Source: Akkermansiaceae bacterium UBA7890 (GTDB taxonomy: Bacteria; Verrucomicrobiota; Verrucomicrobiia; Verrucomicrobiales; Akkermansiaceae). From it: a stretch of DNA of 64,000 bases. The stretch lies in the NCBI GenBank assembly GCA_002501065.1, contig DLRK01000210.1, positions 32,464 through 96,463 on the forward strand. The letters are read 5' to 3'. A program made the translations under genes and the position numbers. Shown here piece after piece: positions 19,840 to 27,588 of this stretch. Within the stretch, counting starts at the first letter, position 1, and each line of letters opens with the position of its first letter. The notes beneath the pieces are model-generated. The model ran no database searches. It was not told the DNA's origin and saw nothing but the letters and a program-made list of their open reading frames with translations.

Positions 19840-21198
19840 TCAGGAGGCTGAATGAAGGGGCAGGGTAACGGTCACGAGGGCCCCGCCCTCCGGAGCATTG
19901 GAAACCTGGATCGATCCCTCGTGGGCCTGTACGACTTCCCGGGCGAGGGTCAGGCCGATGCCCATCCCGCCTTCCCGTTCCGAGAAGAACGGTTCCCCAA
20001 AACGGTCGAGGGCCTCGGTGCTGAATCCGGTTCCGGAGTCGCGGATGTCCAGTTGGACGTGTTCTTCACCGGGCTTGATGCAGGCCATGATCTCACCACC
20101 GTCCGGCATGGCCTGGCTGGCGTTGACGATGAGGTTGCGGATGACCTGTTCGATCCGGAGTTTGTCGCAGGCGACCAGGGCGGGATTGCCCGCCTCGATC
20201 TTGAGGTGTGATCCGGCATGGCGGAGAGCCGGTTTCTGCCGGCGGGCAACGGCGCTGAGCATCTCGCCGAGGTCATGCGGCCGGCGTTCCGGTGGGGCGG
20301 CCCGGGCTACGAAGAGCCACTGGTTGACGAGGTCGGTGATGCGTTCGACTTCTTCGCGAATGAGGGAGATGGATTCAGACCCTCCGGGCTTTACCCCGGG
20401 TTCAATGAGGTCGGCGTGCATACGGATGGCCGCGGCGGGATTGCGGATCTCATGAGCGAGACTGGTGGCAATACGGCCGAGGGTGGCAAGCCGTTCGGAC
20501 TGGTGGCGTAGTTTCTGTTCGCGCAGGAGGGATTGATGGGTTTCCTGCAGGGAGCGGGCCAGCTGGCCCAGTTCATCGCTGCGTGCAGAGAGAGCAGGGG
20601 GAATGGATTCGGCGGGTTCTTTGTCGTGTTTGAGGTTGGGAAGCCAGCGCGTGAGAACTGTCAGGGGACGTACGATGCGATGGGCCAGGAGAAAGACGAG
20701 GCAGCCGAAGGCAGCGGTGAGGAAGAGAGTGGGGATGAGGACCCACCCTCCCAGCCCGGCCAGGCCGCCTTCCTTCTCGCGCACGAGAATGAGATGGTCC
20801 GGCGATCCGGTGAGCGGGGTGATGGCGAGATCATGATCGCCGAGCCGGGTGGCAGTGGTCTCGCTTTCTGCGATCTCCTTGAGAACTGTTCCAAGATTCC
20901 CGGGCCATCCGTCCTCGGAAGAACGGACGATGGTTCCGTCCGCCCGAAGGAAGGCGACTCTGACCTCGAGGATGGCGGAGAGCCGCCGAGCCATTTCACT
21001 TGAGCGCGGGAGGGGGACCTGGCCCATGAAGCCGGCATTGCTGACCGCGGTTTGCTGGAAGCGCCGCATGGACTCCCGTCGGTGAAGGGAGGAAATCCAG
21101 ATCGCCAGCCCAAGGGAGGCCAGGAGCACGAAAGCGGAGAGCGGAATGACGAGGCGCCGGTAAAGGCTGCCACGTCGCCCTGGAGGTTGATTGGACAC
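19840..21198 (-). CDS. Membrane sensor histidine kinase
   Basis: This 452-residue protein starts at GTG 21198. Two membrane helices (about 14-34 and 148-168) bracket a periplasmic sensor region of roughly 110 residues. A HAMP linker follows, then the HisKA H-box LAHEIRNPAAAI with the phospho-acceptor His, and an HATPase_c domain with N-box NLIVNASQAMPDGG, G1 DSGTGFS and G2 GGMGIGL. It belongs to the NtrB/ZraS-like class that pairs with NtrC-type regulators, and the regulator gene follows after 9 bp. The sensed signal is unknown; co-location with a TonB receptor suggests nutrient sensing. Confidence 0.88.
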   Translation of the reverse strand: MSNQPPGRRGSLYRRLVIPLSAFVLLASLGLAIWISSLHRRESMRRFQQTAVSNAGFMGQVPLPRSSEMARRLSAILEVRVAFLRADGTIVRSSEDGWPGNLGTVLKEIAESETTATRLGDHDLAITPLTGSPDHLILVREKEGGLAGLGGWVLIPTLFLTAAFGCLVFLLAHRIVRPLTVLTRWLPNLKHDKEPAESIPPALSARSDELGQLARSLQETHQSLLREQKLRHQSERLATLGRIATSLAHEIRNPAAAIRMHADLIEPGVKPGGSESISLIREEVERITDLVNQWLFVARAAPPERRPHDLGEMLSAVARRQKPALRHAGSHLKIEAGNPALVACDKLRIEQVIRNLIVNASQAMPDGGEIMACIKPGEEHVQLDIRDSGTGFSTEALDRFGEPFFSEREGGMGIGLTLAREVVQAHEGSIQVSNAPEGGALVTVTLPLHSAS

Positions 21199-21367
21199 TA
21201 CAGGCTAAAATGGGCAAAATATGGCCATTTTCGAGCGAAAACAGGGAATTGTGGGCAGAAACACGCCAAACCAGGGAGTAATCCGCTTCCGTCAGGCGGG
21301 ACTGGTGGTGGACGTGGTCCAGGGCAGTTAAAGGGTTAACTGCGGCGGGTTGGTTGGGCCGTGGCGC

Positions 21368-22393
21368 TCAGGACCAGTTGAGGATGATCTTGCCGCTCTC
21401 TCCGGAGAGCATGGTTTGAAAGGCCTCTTCGAAATCAGCGATGGGAAATTCGTGGGTGATCACGGCGGTGGGGTCCAGGCCGGCGCGGATCATGGAACTC
21501 ATCTTGTACCAGGTCTCGAACATTTCGCGACCGTAGATGCCTTTCAGGATGAGCCCCTTGAAGATGACCTTGTCAAAGTCGATCTCAAGCTTGTCGGGAA
21601 AGATGCCAAGGAGAGAGATCCGGGCGCCATGCGAGGAGTGTTCCAGAATGTCGGCCAGTCCGGAAGGGTGTCCGGACATTTCTAGCCCGATGTCGAATCC
21701 CTCCTTCATGTCGAGTTCATCCTTCACATCAGCCAGCGACTCCTGAGCGATATTGACGGTGCGGGTGGCCCCCAATTGCCTGGCGAGATCGAGGCGGAAG
21801 GGATTGGGGTCGGTCACCACCACGTGGCGGGCACCGGCGAACCGGCAGACGGCGGCAGCCATGCAGCCGATGGGCCCGGCACCGGTGATGAGGACGTCCT
21901 CGGCGACGAGGTCCCAGGAGAGGGCGGTATGAACCGCATTTCCGAGAGGATCAAAGATGGCGGCCAGGTTCTCGGGGATGGCGGGGTCGAGCTTGTAGAC
22001 GTTGCGGTAAGGGAGGGAGAGGAACTCGGCAAAGGCTCCGGGTCGGTTTACCCCCACGCCCTCGGTGTTGGGGCAGAGGTGGCGGCGTCCGGCGAGGCAG
22101 TTCCGGCAGCGTCCGCACACGAGGTGCCCTTCACCGGAGACGTAGTCACCGGGGGCGAGATCGGTTACGCCCGATCCGGTTTTCTCCACGTAGCCGCAGT
22201 ACTCGTGGCCCACCGTCATGGGGACGGGGATGGTCTTCCCTGCCCAGGAATCCCAATTCCAGATGTGGAGATCGGTTCCGCAGATGGCGGTCCTGGAAAT
22301 GCGGATGAGCACATCCATGGGGCCGATGTCGGGAACCGGAACATCGAGGAGTTCGAGTCCCTGTTCGGGCCTGTTTTTGACCAATGCGCGCAT
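21368..22393 (-). CDS. tdh: L-threonine 3-dehydrogenase
   Basis: This 341-residue zinc-dependent dehydrogenase has the same length as the E. coli enzyme. It oxidises L-threonine with NAD+ to 2-amino-3-ketobutyrate. The frame is open far upstream, but ATG 22393 (MRALVKNRPEQGLELL) is the natural start. Features: catalytic-zinc region ICGTDLHIW and GHEYCGYV, structural-zinc cysteines in CGRCRNCLAGRRHLC, nucleotide-binding ITGAGPIGCMAAAV, and an Asp downstream (VVTDPN) favouring NAD. It is divergent from rsgA over 102 bp that contain a perfect palindrome. The partner kbl is not in the window. Confidence 0.93.
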   Translation of the reverse strand: MRALVKNRPEQGLELLDVPVPDIGPMDVLIRISRTAICGTDLHIWNWDSWAGKTIPVPMTVGHEYCGYVEKTGSGVTDLAPGDYVSGEGHLVCGRCRNCLAGRRHLCPNTEGVGVNRPGAFAEFLSLPYRNVYKLDPAIPENLAAIFDPLGNAVHTALSWDLVAEDVLITGAGPIGCMAAAVCRFAGARHVVVTDPNPFRLDLARQLGATRTVNIAQESLADVKDELDMKEGFDIGLEMSGHPSGLADILEHSSHGARISLLGIFPDKLEIDFDKVIFKGLILKGIYGREMFETWYKMSSMIRAGLDPTAVITHEFPIADFEEAFQTMLSGESGKIILNWS

Positions 22394-22425
22394 GTCTGTG
22401 CGCCTTGGGCTATGTTGTGTCAGGT

Positions 22426-22439
22426 GCGATTGCAATCGC
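22426..22439. promoter_or_regulatory. Perfect 14-bp palindrome between tdh and rsgA
   Basis: GCGATTGCAATCGC is its own reverse complement and sits 33 bp upstream of the tdh start and 56 bp upstream of rsgA. The position and symmetry fit an operator for a dimeric regulator. No regulator can be assigned, and chance cannot be excluded. Confidence 0.35.
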
Positions 22440-22495
22440 CTTCGCTGAAGATTTCGGTTTCCAGCATCCTGAATCCGGATGAACCTTGAGGAGGA

Positions 22496-23599
22496 ATGAC
22501 GTTGGAAGACCTGGGCTGGAACAAGTTCTTTGCCGGGGAGCTTGCGCCCTGGGCCGGGCAGGGATTGGTTCCCGGCCGGTTGATCCGGGAAACGAAGATC
22601 AACTTCAGTGCCCTGCTGGAGGGGGGTGAGGAGATTGACTGCGTCCTCGGGGGGAAGGTCTGGCATGAAGCGGAGACGGATGCGGATCTGCCGGCAGTGG
22701 GCGACTGGGTGGTGTTGGACCGGGGAGAAGAAGGTGACGAGGTGGTCATCCGCGGCCGTCTTCCGCGGTTCTCCCGCTTTTCCCGCAAGATGCCCGGAAA
22801 GAGTGCCCAGGAGCAGGTGATGGCGGCAAATGTGGATATTGTGGTGGTGGTGACCGATCCGGGTCCGGACTACAGCTCCCGTCGCATCGAGCGTTATCTG
22901 ATGCTGATCGAGCGATGCGGGGCGAGGCCGGTGGTCCTGCTGAACAAGGCCGATCTTTTTTCTGAGGAGCACTGCGCCGTTGTAGCAGGCGAGGTGAGGG
23001 AGTTGAGCGAAGCGGCCGGGATCCACGTCACGAGCGCCCTGAAATCGCAGGGGCTCGAAGTCCTGCAGAGCTACCTGCGGCCCGGGGTGACCATCACCCT
23101 GATGGGTTCCAGCGGAGTGGGCAAGTCGACCCTGGTGAACCAGTTGCTGGGAGGGGAGTGGCAGGACACCAGTGAGGTCAATGAAGTCACGGGAAGGGGG
23201 CGGCACACCACCACCCACCGCGAGTTGATCGTGCTGCCGGAAGGCGGTCTCCTCATCGATAATCCGGGTGTGCGTGAGATTCAGATGTGGACCGACGAAG
23301 CGACCCTGCGCGAGAGCTTTGCGGACGTGGAGGAACTGGTGACCCAATGTCGCTTTGCCGATTGCAAGCACCAGAAGGATGCCGGTTGTGCCATTGAGAC
23401 CGCAGTGGAAGGGGGGAGTCTCGATCCGGAGCGCTACCAGAGTTATCTGCGGTTGGAGGAGGAGATCGAGGATCTCAACAGGAGGCGCAGGAAACGCCGC
23501 ATGACCACGGAGCGCTGGGCCAAGCGGAACCGCAGGGTGAAGGCACGGAACCTGGCCGATCGGATCGAGTTGGAGAAGGAGGAGCGGGGGGAACCCTGA
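22496..23599 (+). CDS. rsgA: Ribosome small-subunit GTPase RsgA
   Basis: This is a late 30S-maturation GTPase of about 367 residues with an N-terminal OB-fold, a circularly permuted GTPase and a C-terminal zinc finger. The G4 motif NKADL comes before G1 GSSGVGKST and G3 DNPG, the family hallmark. The zinc site is visible in CRFADCKHQKDAGC. AGGAGG at 22489-22494 lies only 1 nt before ATG 22496 but 7 nt before a TTG at 22502, so translation may really begin at TTG (MEDLGWNKFF). The basic C-terminal tail (NRRRRKRRMTTERWAKRNRR) fits rRNA binding. It is divergent from tdh. Confidence 0.92.
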   Translation: MTLEDLGWNKFFAGELAPWAGQGLVPGRLIRETKINFSALLEGGEEIDCVLGGKVWHEAETDADLPAVGDWVVLDRGEEGDEVVIRGRLPRFSRFSRKMPGKSAQEQVMAANVDIVVVVTDPGPDYSSRRIERYLMLIERCGARPVVLLNKADLFSEEHCAVVAGEVRELSEAAGIHVTSALKSQGLEVLQSYLRPGVTITLMGSSGVGKSTLVNQLLGGEWQDTSEVNEVTGRGRHTTTHRELIVLPEGGLLIDNPGVREIQMWTDEATLRESFADVEELVTQCRFADCKHQKDAGCAIETAVEGGSLDPERYQSYLRLEEEIEDLNRRRRKRRMTTERWAKRNRRVKARNLADRIELEKEERGEP

Positions 23600-23654
23600 G
23601 GTGGTGCGTCAGTTCCGGGTTGCTGGTTCCCGTTGGCTGCAGGGCAAAAGAAAA

Positions 23655-23678
23655 CCGCACTCTCGCTGGAGAGCGCGG
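23655..23678 (-). terminator. Terminator for the small lipoprotein gene
   Basis: A 10-bp stem (23655-23664 with 23669-23678, one mismatch) with a 4-nt loop is followed on the minus strand by TTTTCTTTT. It lies 32 bp beyond the stop of the minus-strand gene at 23710. The plus side has no U-run, so it serves the minus strand. Confidence 0.7.
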
Positions 23679-23709
23679 TGATGGAAATCCGGATAACCAG
23701 ACCACCCGG

Positions 23710-24036
23710 TTACGGGATCCGGAAGATCTGCCCGTTGCTGGGATCCTTGGCGAAGTCACCCTTCTTGAAGGGTTCGCCGGTTTTGGGATTCCTGCTGATA
23801 TCGATCAGGTTGTGGGGCGGATAGGGACTGATGATCTGCTGGGGATTCTCGGTCTTGTATCCCTTCTTGTAGCTGTCGGGGCGGGGCTTGGGGTTCGGTT
23901 GAACCGGCTTCTTTTGCACGGTTCCGATACTCGCACCCTGGTTCTGATCCTCACTGCAGGAACACACGGTTAGCAGTGAGGCTGCAGCCAGGCCGGCAGG
24001 GATGCAGCGCCATAATGGAATTCTCGGGGAGATCAT
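23710..24036 (-). CDS. Small exported lipoprotein-like protein
   Basis: This is a 108-residue protein. A hydrophobic leader (AGLAAASLLTVCSC) is followed by a polar Pro/Lys-rich chain, and the Cys after LLTVCS or LTVC could act as a lipobox, although the consensus is weak. The C-terminal half carries PYPPHNLIDISRNPKTG and DPSNGQIFRIP, which look like a compact conserved module rather than random tail. I do not recognise a named family. It is a single gene with its own terminator; the synthase gene upstream ends 79 bp away. Confidence 0.65.
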   Translation of the reverse strand: MISPRIPLWRCIPAGLAAASLLTVCSCSEDQNQGASIGTVQKKPVQPNPKPRPDSYKKGYKTENPQQIISPYPPHNLIDISRNPKTGEPFKKGDFAKDPSNGQIFRIP

Positions 24037-24115
24037 GACTCAGGTGACGGTTGAAATACCATCGACCCACGAATCATAGTCGCAGATGGAAATCGGAGCC
24101 ACCCTTAATTGCCGT

Positions 24116-24952
24116 TCAGCAGATAAACTGGCGGAGCAGGATGCTGAATTTGCGGAAGCTGGAGATGCGGTAGCGTCGGTCGAAGACACGGAACTGATCA
24201 TCACGCATGCGTTTCAGGAGAGCGTGGTAGATCTTGCGCATGACCTCGGCGGCACGAAGGGCCCGGCGGTCGGCGGGAGGCAGCAGGTTCATGGTTTCCT
24301 CGAAAAGGCGCTCTGCCCGCTCCGCTTCGAAGTTCATGAGGGCGAGGAAGCGGTCGTCGTGGACGCGGTCCATGAGATCGCGTTCAGTATACTGGAAGCG
24401 GTGGAGGTCGGCGAGAGGGAGGTAGATGCGCAGTCCGTTGTCGAGATCCTCCCCGATATCGCGAAGGATGTTGGTGAGTTGCAGGGAGTGGCCGAGGCTG
24501 ATGGCGTAGTCGCGTGCTTTCCCGCTTGCGCCGAGGAGAGGTAGCAGGATGAGACCGACGGTGGAGGCGACCCGGTAGGAGTAGTTCTGGAGATCGTCCC
24601 AGGTGCCGAAACGCTGGGGAGTGAGATCGGATTCACACCCGCGGATGATCTCATGCATGAGGTCCGGATCGATGGAGTGGCGATCACGCATGGCCACGAC
24701 CTCGGACTGGAGGCTGCCCCCGGGATGGTCGCTCCGTTCAAGGGCCTCCTTCCAGGTCTCCAGAGCGGCCTGCTTTTCTTCAGTTGGCCTGGTGGTGTCG
24801 TCGGCGATGTCATCGACGATCCGGCAGAAGGCGTAGAAGGTATTGAGGTCGGCGCGGCGTTTTCGCGGGACGCACAGGAAGGCAAAGGCCAGGTTGGATT
24901 TGGCGCGGCGGGTGATTTCTGCCGTTTCGCTCATCGCGGATGCGCTTTTCAT
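24116..24952 (-). CDS. Squalene/phytoene synthase family protein
   Basis: This 278-residue head-to-head prenyl transferase condenses two prenyl diphosphates, a step of hopanoid/squalene or carotenoid synthesis. Both Asp-rich motifs are present: FCRIVDDIADD, and NILRDIGEDLDNGLRIYLP, whose spacing and YLP end are typical of the family. Its ATG overlaps the TGA of the upstream signal peptidase gene (ATGA), showing translational coupling; an alternative start is the Met at 24934. HpnC/HpnD versus CrtB cannot be settled, because no desaturase or cyclase gene is nearby. Confidence 0.85.
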   Translation of the reverse strand: MKSASAMSETAEITRRAKSNLAFAFLCVPRKRRADLNTFYAFCRIVDDIADDTTRPTEEKQAALETWKEALERSDHPGGSLQSEVVAMRDRHSIDPDLMHEIIRGCESDLTPQRFGTWDDLQNYSYRVASTVGLILLPLLGASGKARDYAISLGHSLQLTNILRDIGEDLDNGLRIYLPLADLHRFQYTERDLMDRVHDDRFLALMNFEAERAERLFEETMNLLPPADRRALRAAEVMRKIYHALLKRMRDDQFRVFDRRYRISSFRKFSILLRQFIC

Positions 24953-26211
24953 TTGATCAGCCCCCAGTGGCCGGTGGTGAAGGGCCAGAGCGAGACGAGG
25001 GCGGGTCCGACGAGATTGTATTCCCGGACCGGTCCCCAGTAGCGGGAGTCCAGGGAGTCATCGGTATTGTCGCCGAGGGCGAAGTAACCCCGCTGGAGGG
25101 CGAGATCCACCCCTGTTCGGCCCTGGTCCAGGAGATCGTCACGATCCTGCAGATGGACGGCATCACCCTGTTTGCGGATGAACTGGGGAAGAATATCGCG
25201 ATAGTTTCTGGTGGGCTGGTAGCCGACGCCAACCGGTCCAGCGTAGATGCCCTCGCGGTTTCCGATCATATGGAGGTACTTTTCGCTGGCGGGCTGATCA
25301 TTGATCATGAGGACAGGCTCCTCGATGTGGATCTTGTCTCCTGGCACCGCGGCGAGACGTTTGATGTAGTGGGATCCCGCTCCCTGCTCGCGATGGCTTC
25401 GCAGGTGGATGCCCTCAATGCTCCGGGTGTCAAAGACGAAGACCTCGCCCCGTCTGGGTCGTCGGAAGTTGTAGGAGGCCTTGTCGACGAGGACGAGATC
25501 ACCGGTGGTGGTGTATCCGGAGACCTTGGTGCCGGGCGGAATGTAGGAGAGCTGCCGTTCGTAGTCCGTCTCGATCCTGAGACCGATCTGCCCGAGGGCG
25601 CTGCGGGGGGCAGGCAGGGTGATGACCTCGCCATCCTCGAAGTGCAGCCTGGTGACGGTGAAGAACTGCAGGCGCTGGCCTTCGGTGATCCAGGCATTGA
25701 AATCCCCGGGACCATTGTCGGGATGGGGCAGAAGGTAACGTCTTTCCGATGGCGAGCTGTTCATCTCGCGGTGAATATACCTCCGTCCGTTCATCACGGC
25801 CTGCCAGGCCTTTACGGGAAAGGAGGGGAATTGCTCCCCGGGGAGCCTGTGACCGATGATGCCGTTGAGGGTGGGCTGCATCGAACCGGTGGGGATGCGG
25901 AAGGGTTGGAGAAAGTAGGCGCGAATTCCCAGCGCAATGACAATGGCCACAAAAAGGACCTCGATGTTCTCGGGGATGACGCCGGACCGGCGGTAACCGG
26001 GCAGGGCCTGTTCGCAGGATCGGGTGAGGAGTTGCTCGGCAGCGTTCACTGCTTCCCGGTCATGATTCCTGATGGCGGAGTGCAGCTTGGCGCGGGCGTC
26101 CTGAATGCGGGCGATTTGCTCTTCTGTCAGGAGGTCCCGCTTGTAGTTGAGGAACTTGCGGGCTCCCTTGCAGAGGAGCTTCGCTTCTTTCTTCCAGCGG
26201 GCGGAGAACAT
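24949..26211 (-). CDS. lepB: Signal peptidase I, copy 1
   Basis: This 420-residue membrane-anchored serine protease cleaves Sec signal peptides. A cytoplasmic charged N-terminal region (about 1-80) precedes one hydrophobic helix (IEVLFVAIVIALGIRAYFL). The catalytic Ser is Ser110 in RIPTGSMQPTL and the catalytic Lys is Lys284 in HYIKRLAAVPGD; the box GDNTDDSLDSRYWG completes the family pattern. The roughly 170 residues between Ser and Lys are much longer than in E. coli, with an inserted domain. It lies 78 bp downstream of a close paralogue and is coupled to the synthase gene by a 4-bp overlap. Confidence 0.92.
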   Translation of the reverse strand: MFSARWKKEAKLLCKGARKFLNYKRDLLTEEQIARIQDARAKLHSAIRNHDREAVNAAEQLLTRSCEQALPGYRRSGVIPENIEVLFVAIVIALGIRAYFLQPFRIPTGSMQPTLNGIIGHRLPGEQFPSFPVKAWQAVMNGRRYIHREMNSSPSERRYLLPHPDNGPGDFNAWITEGQRLQFFTVTRLHFEDGEVITLPAPRSALGQIGLRIETDYERQLSYIPPGTKVSGYTTTGDLVLVDKASYNFRRPRRGEVFVFDTRSIEGIHLRSHREQGAGSHYIKRLAAVPGDKIHIEEPVLMINDQPASEKYLHMIGNREGIYAGPVGVGYQPTRNYRDILPQFIRKQGDAVHLQDRDDLLDQGRTGVDLALQRGYFALGDNTDDSLDSRYWGPVREYNLVGPALVSLWPFTTGHWGLIK

Positions 26212-26289
26212 GGGAAGGGAGGTTTCAAATGGCCCTGGGTCGCAGGTCTGAAGATGGCCCGGTCCGATTCCCGGGAATTGGGTGAGGGT

Positions 26290-27561
26290 CTATTTTATCA
26301 GTCCCCAGTGGCCGGAGCCGAAGGGCCAGAGGGAGAGGAAGGCGGGACCCACGAGGTTGTATTCCCGCACCTGTCCCCAGTAGCGGGAATCGAGGGAGTT
26401 CCTGGTATTGTCCCCCATGGCGGCGTATTCCCGGCGAAGAGTGGCCTTGATCGGGTCCATTCCTGCCGCGAGCTGGTCCTCCCTGTTTTTCAGGGCAAGG
26501 ACATCCCCGGGATCGTCGAGGAAGCGCTGCCATCCGACGCGGCCCTCACTGGCGGCCAGTTGGTAACCAGGCCAGTTGTGGTGTGGGCCCTCTCCTCTCA
26601 TGACCTGGCGGATCTTCTTCTCTTCAGCCGGTTTGCCGTCGATGTAGAGGTCGCTTCCCACGACCTGGAGGTTGTCGCCGGGCACGCCCACGAGCCGTTT
26701 GATGTAGTGTGAGCCGGCACCCTGAGGATTGTCGGAGCGCTCCTGGATGCCCGTGATGCCGCGGGTGTCGAAGACGAAGACTTCGCCCCGTCTTGGCCGG
26801 CGGAAATTGTAGGAGAGCTTGTCGACGAGAACGAGGTCTCCGCTGGTGGTATAGCCGGAAGCAATGGTGTTGGGAATGACCCACCATCGTGATCCGTCCA
26901 TGTTGTGCTTCAGGTGCTCCTTGTCGAGCGCCCCCATGTTCTCAAGAGCACTCCTGGGAGCCTTCAGCGTGACCACCTCCCCGTCCTCGAAGTGGATGGT
27001 GGTCTCGGTGAAGAATTGCCACTTCTGTCTCTGCTCGATCCAGGGGAGGGGAGCTCCCTGGGGGTCTCTCCTGGTGGGATGGCGGAGGATGTAGCGGTCC
27101 TCCTCGCCGCTCAGGGGTTTGTGGATGTATTTCCGGCCACCAGCGACGGCCTGCCAGGCCTTGACCGGGAAGGCAGGAAACTCCTCTTTTGCCAGCTTGT
27201 GTCCGATAATGCCGTTCAAGGTGGGCCGCATCGATCCGGTGGGAATGCGGAAGGGCTGGAGAAAGTAGGCGCGAATGCCCAACGCGATGACGATGGCGAC
27301 GAAGAAGACCTCTATGTTCTCCTCCAGGGCATTGGGTCGGCGATAGCGTGGGAGGGCACCCTCGCAGGCCTTGGCGACGAGTTTCTCAGCCTCCTTCACC
27401 TTGTCGCGGTCTCCCGCCTTGATTGCTTCGAGCAACTTGTCGCGGGTTTCCTCGATGTTCGCCACCTTTTCCTCCGTGAGGAGATCGCGCTTGTAATTGA
27501 GGAACTTCTTGGCGCCCTTGTAGAGGAGCCTGGATTCTTTTTTCCAGCGGGGAGTAAACAT
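26290..27561 (-). CDS. lepB: Signal peptidase I, copy 2
   Basis: A 423-residue paralogue of the following gene, colinear over its whole length: the same charged N-terminus (LLYKGAKKFLNYKRDLLTEE), membrane helix (IEVFFVAIVIALGIRAYFL), catalytic Ser110 (IPTGSMRPTL), catalytic Lys288 (HYIKRLVGVPGD), GDNTRNSLDSRYWG box and terminal SGHWGLIK. The insert between Ser and Lys differs most, so the two may differ in substrate choice. It sits 27 bp after the pseudo-protease/TPR gene in the lepA-led run, echoing the lepA-lepB operon of proteobacteria. Confidence 0.92.
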   Translation of the reverse strand: MFTPRWKKESRLLYKGAKKFLNYKRDLLTEEKVANIEETRDKLLEAIKAGDRDKVKEAEKLVAKACEGALPRYRRPNALEENIEVFFVAIVIALGIRAYFLQPFRIPTGSMRPTLNGIIGHKLAKEEFPAFPVKAWQAVAGGRKYIHKPLSGEEDRYILRHPTRRDPQGAPLPWIEQRQKWQFFTETTIHFEDGEVVTLKAPRSALENMGALDKEHLKHNMDGSRWWVIPNTIASGYTTSGDLVLVDKLSYNFRRPRRGEVFVFDTRGITGIQERSDNPQGAGSHYIKRLVGVPGDNLQVVGSDLYIDGKPAEEKKIRQVMRGEGPHHNWPGYQLAASEGRVGWQRFLDDPGDVLALKNREDQLAAGMDPIKATLRREYAAMGDNTRNSLDSRYWGQVREYNLVGPAFLSLWPFGSGHWGLIK

Positions 27562-27588
27562 GGGTAAGAAACTTCGAAAGGGTTGTGA

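Noticed and set aside
22345..22365. GTTCGAGTCC resembling a tRNA T-arm
   Set aside because: It lies inside tdh and there is no matching acceptor stem or anticodon arm nearby.
22394..23371. N-terminal extension of the tdh frame across rsgA
   Set aside because: The open frame is antisense to rsgA; tdh has full family length from ATG 22393.
24940..26712. 590-codon open frame antisense to both signal peptidases
   Set aside because: It spans two genes and their spacer and shows only shadow repeats caused by the tandem duplication.
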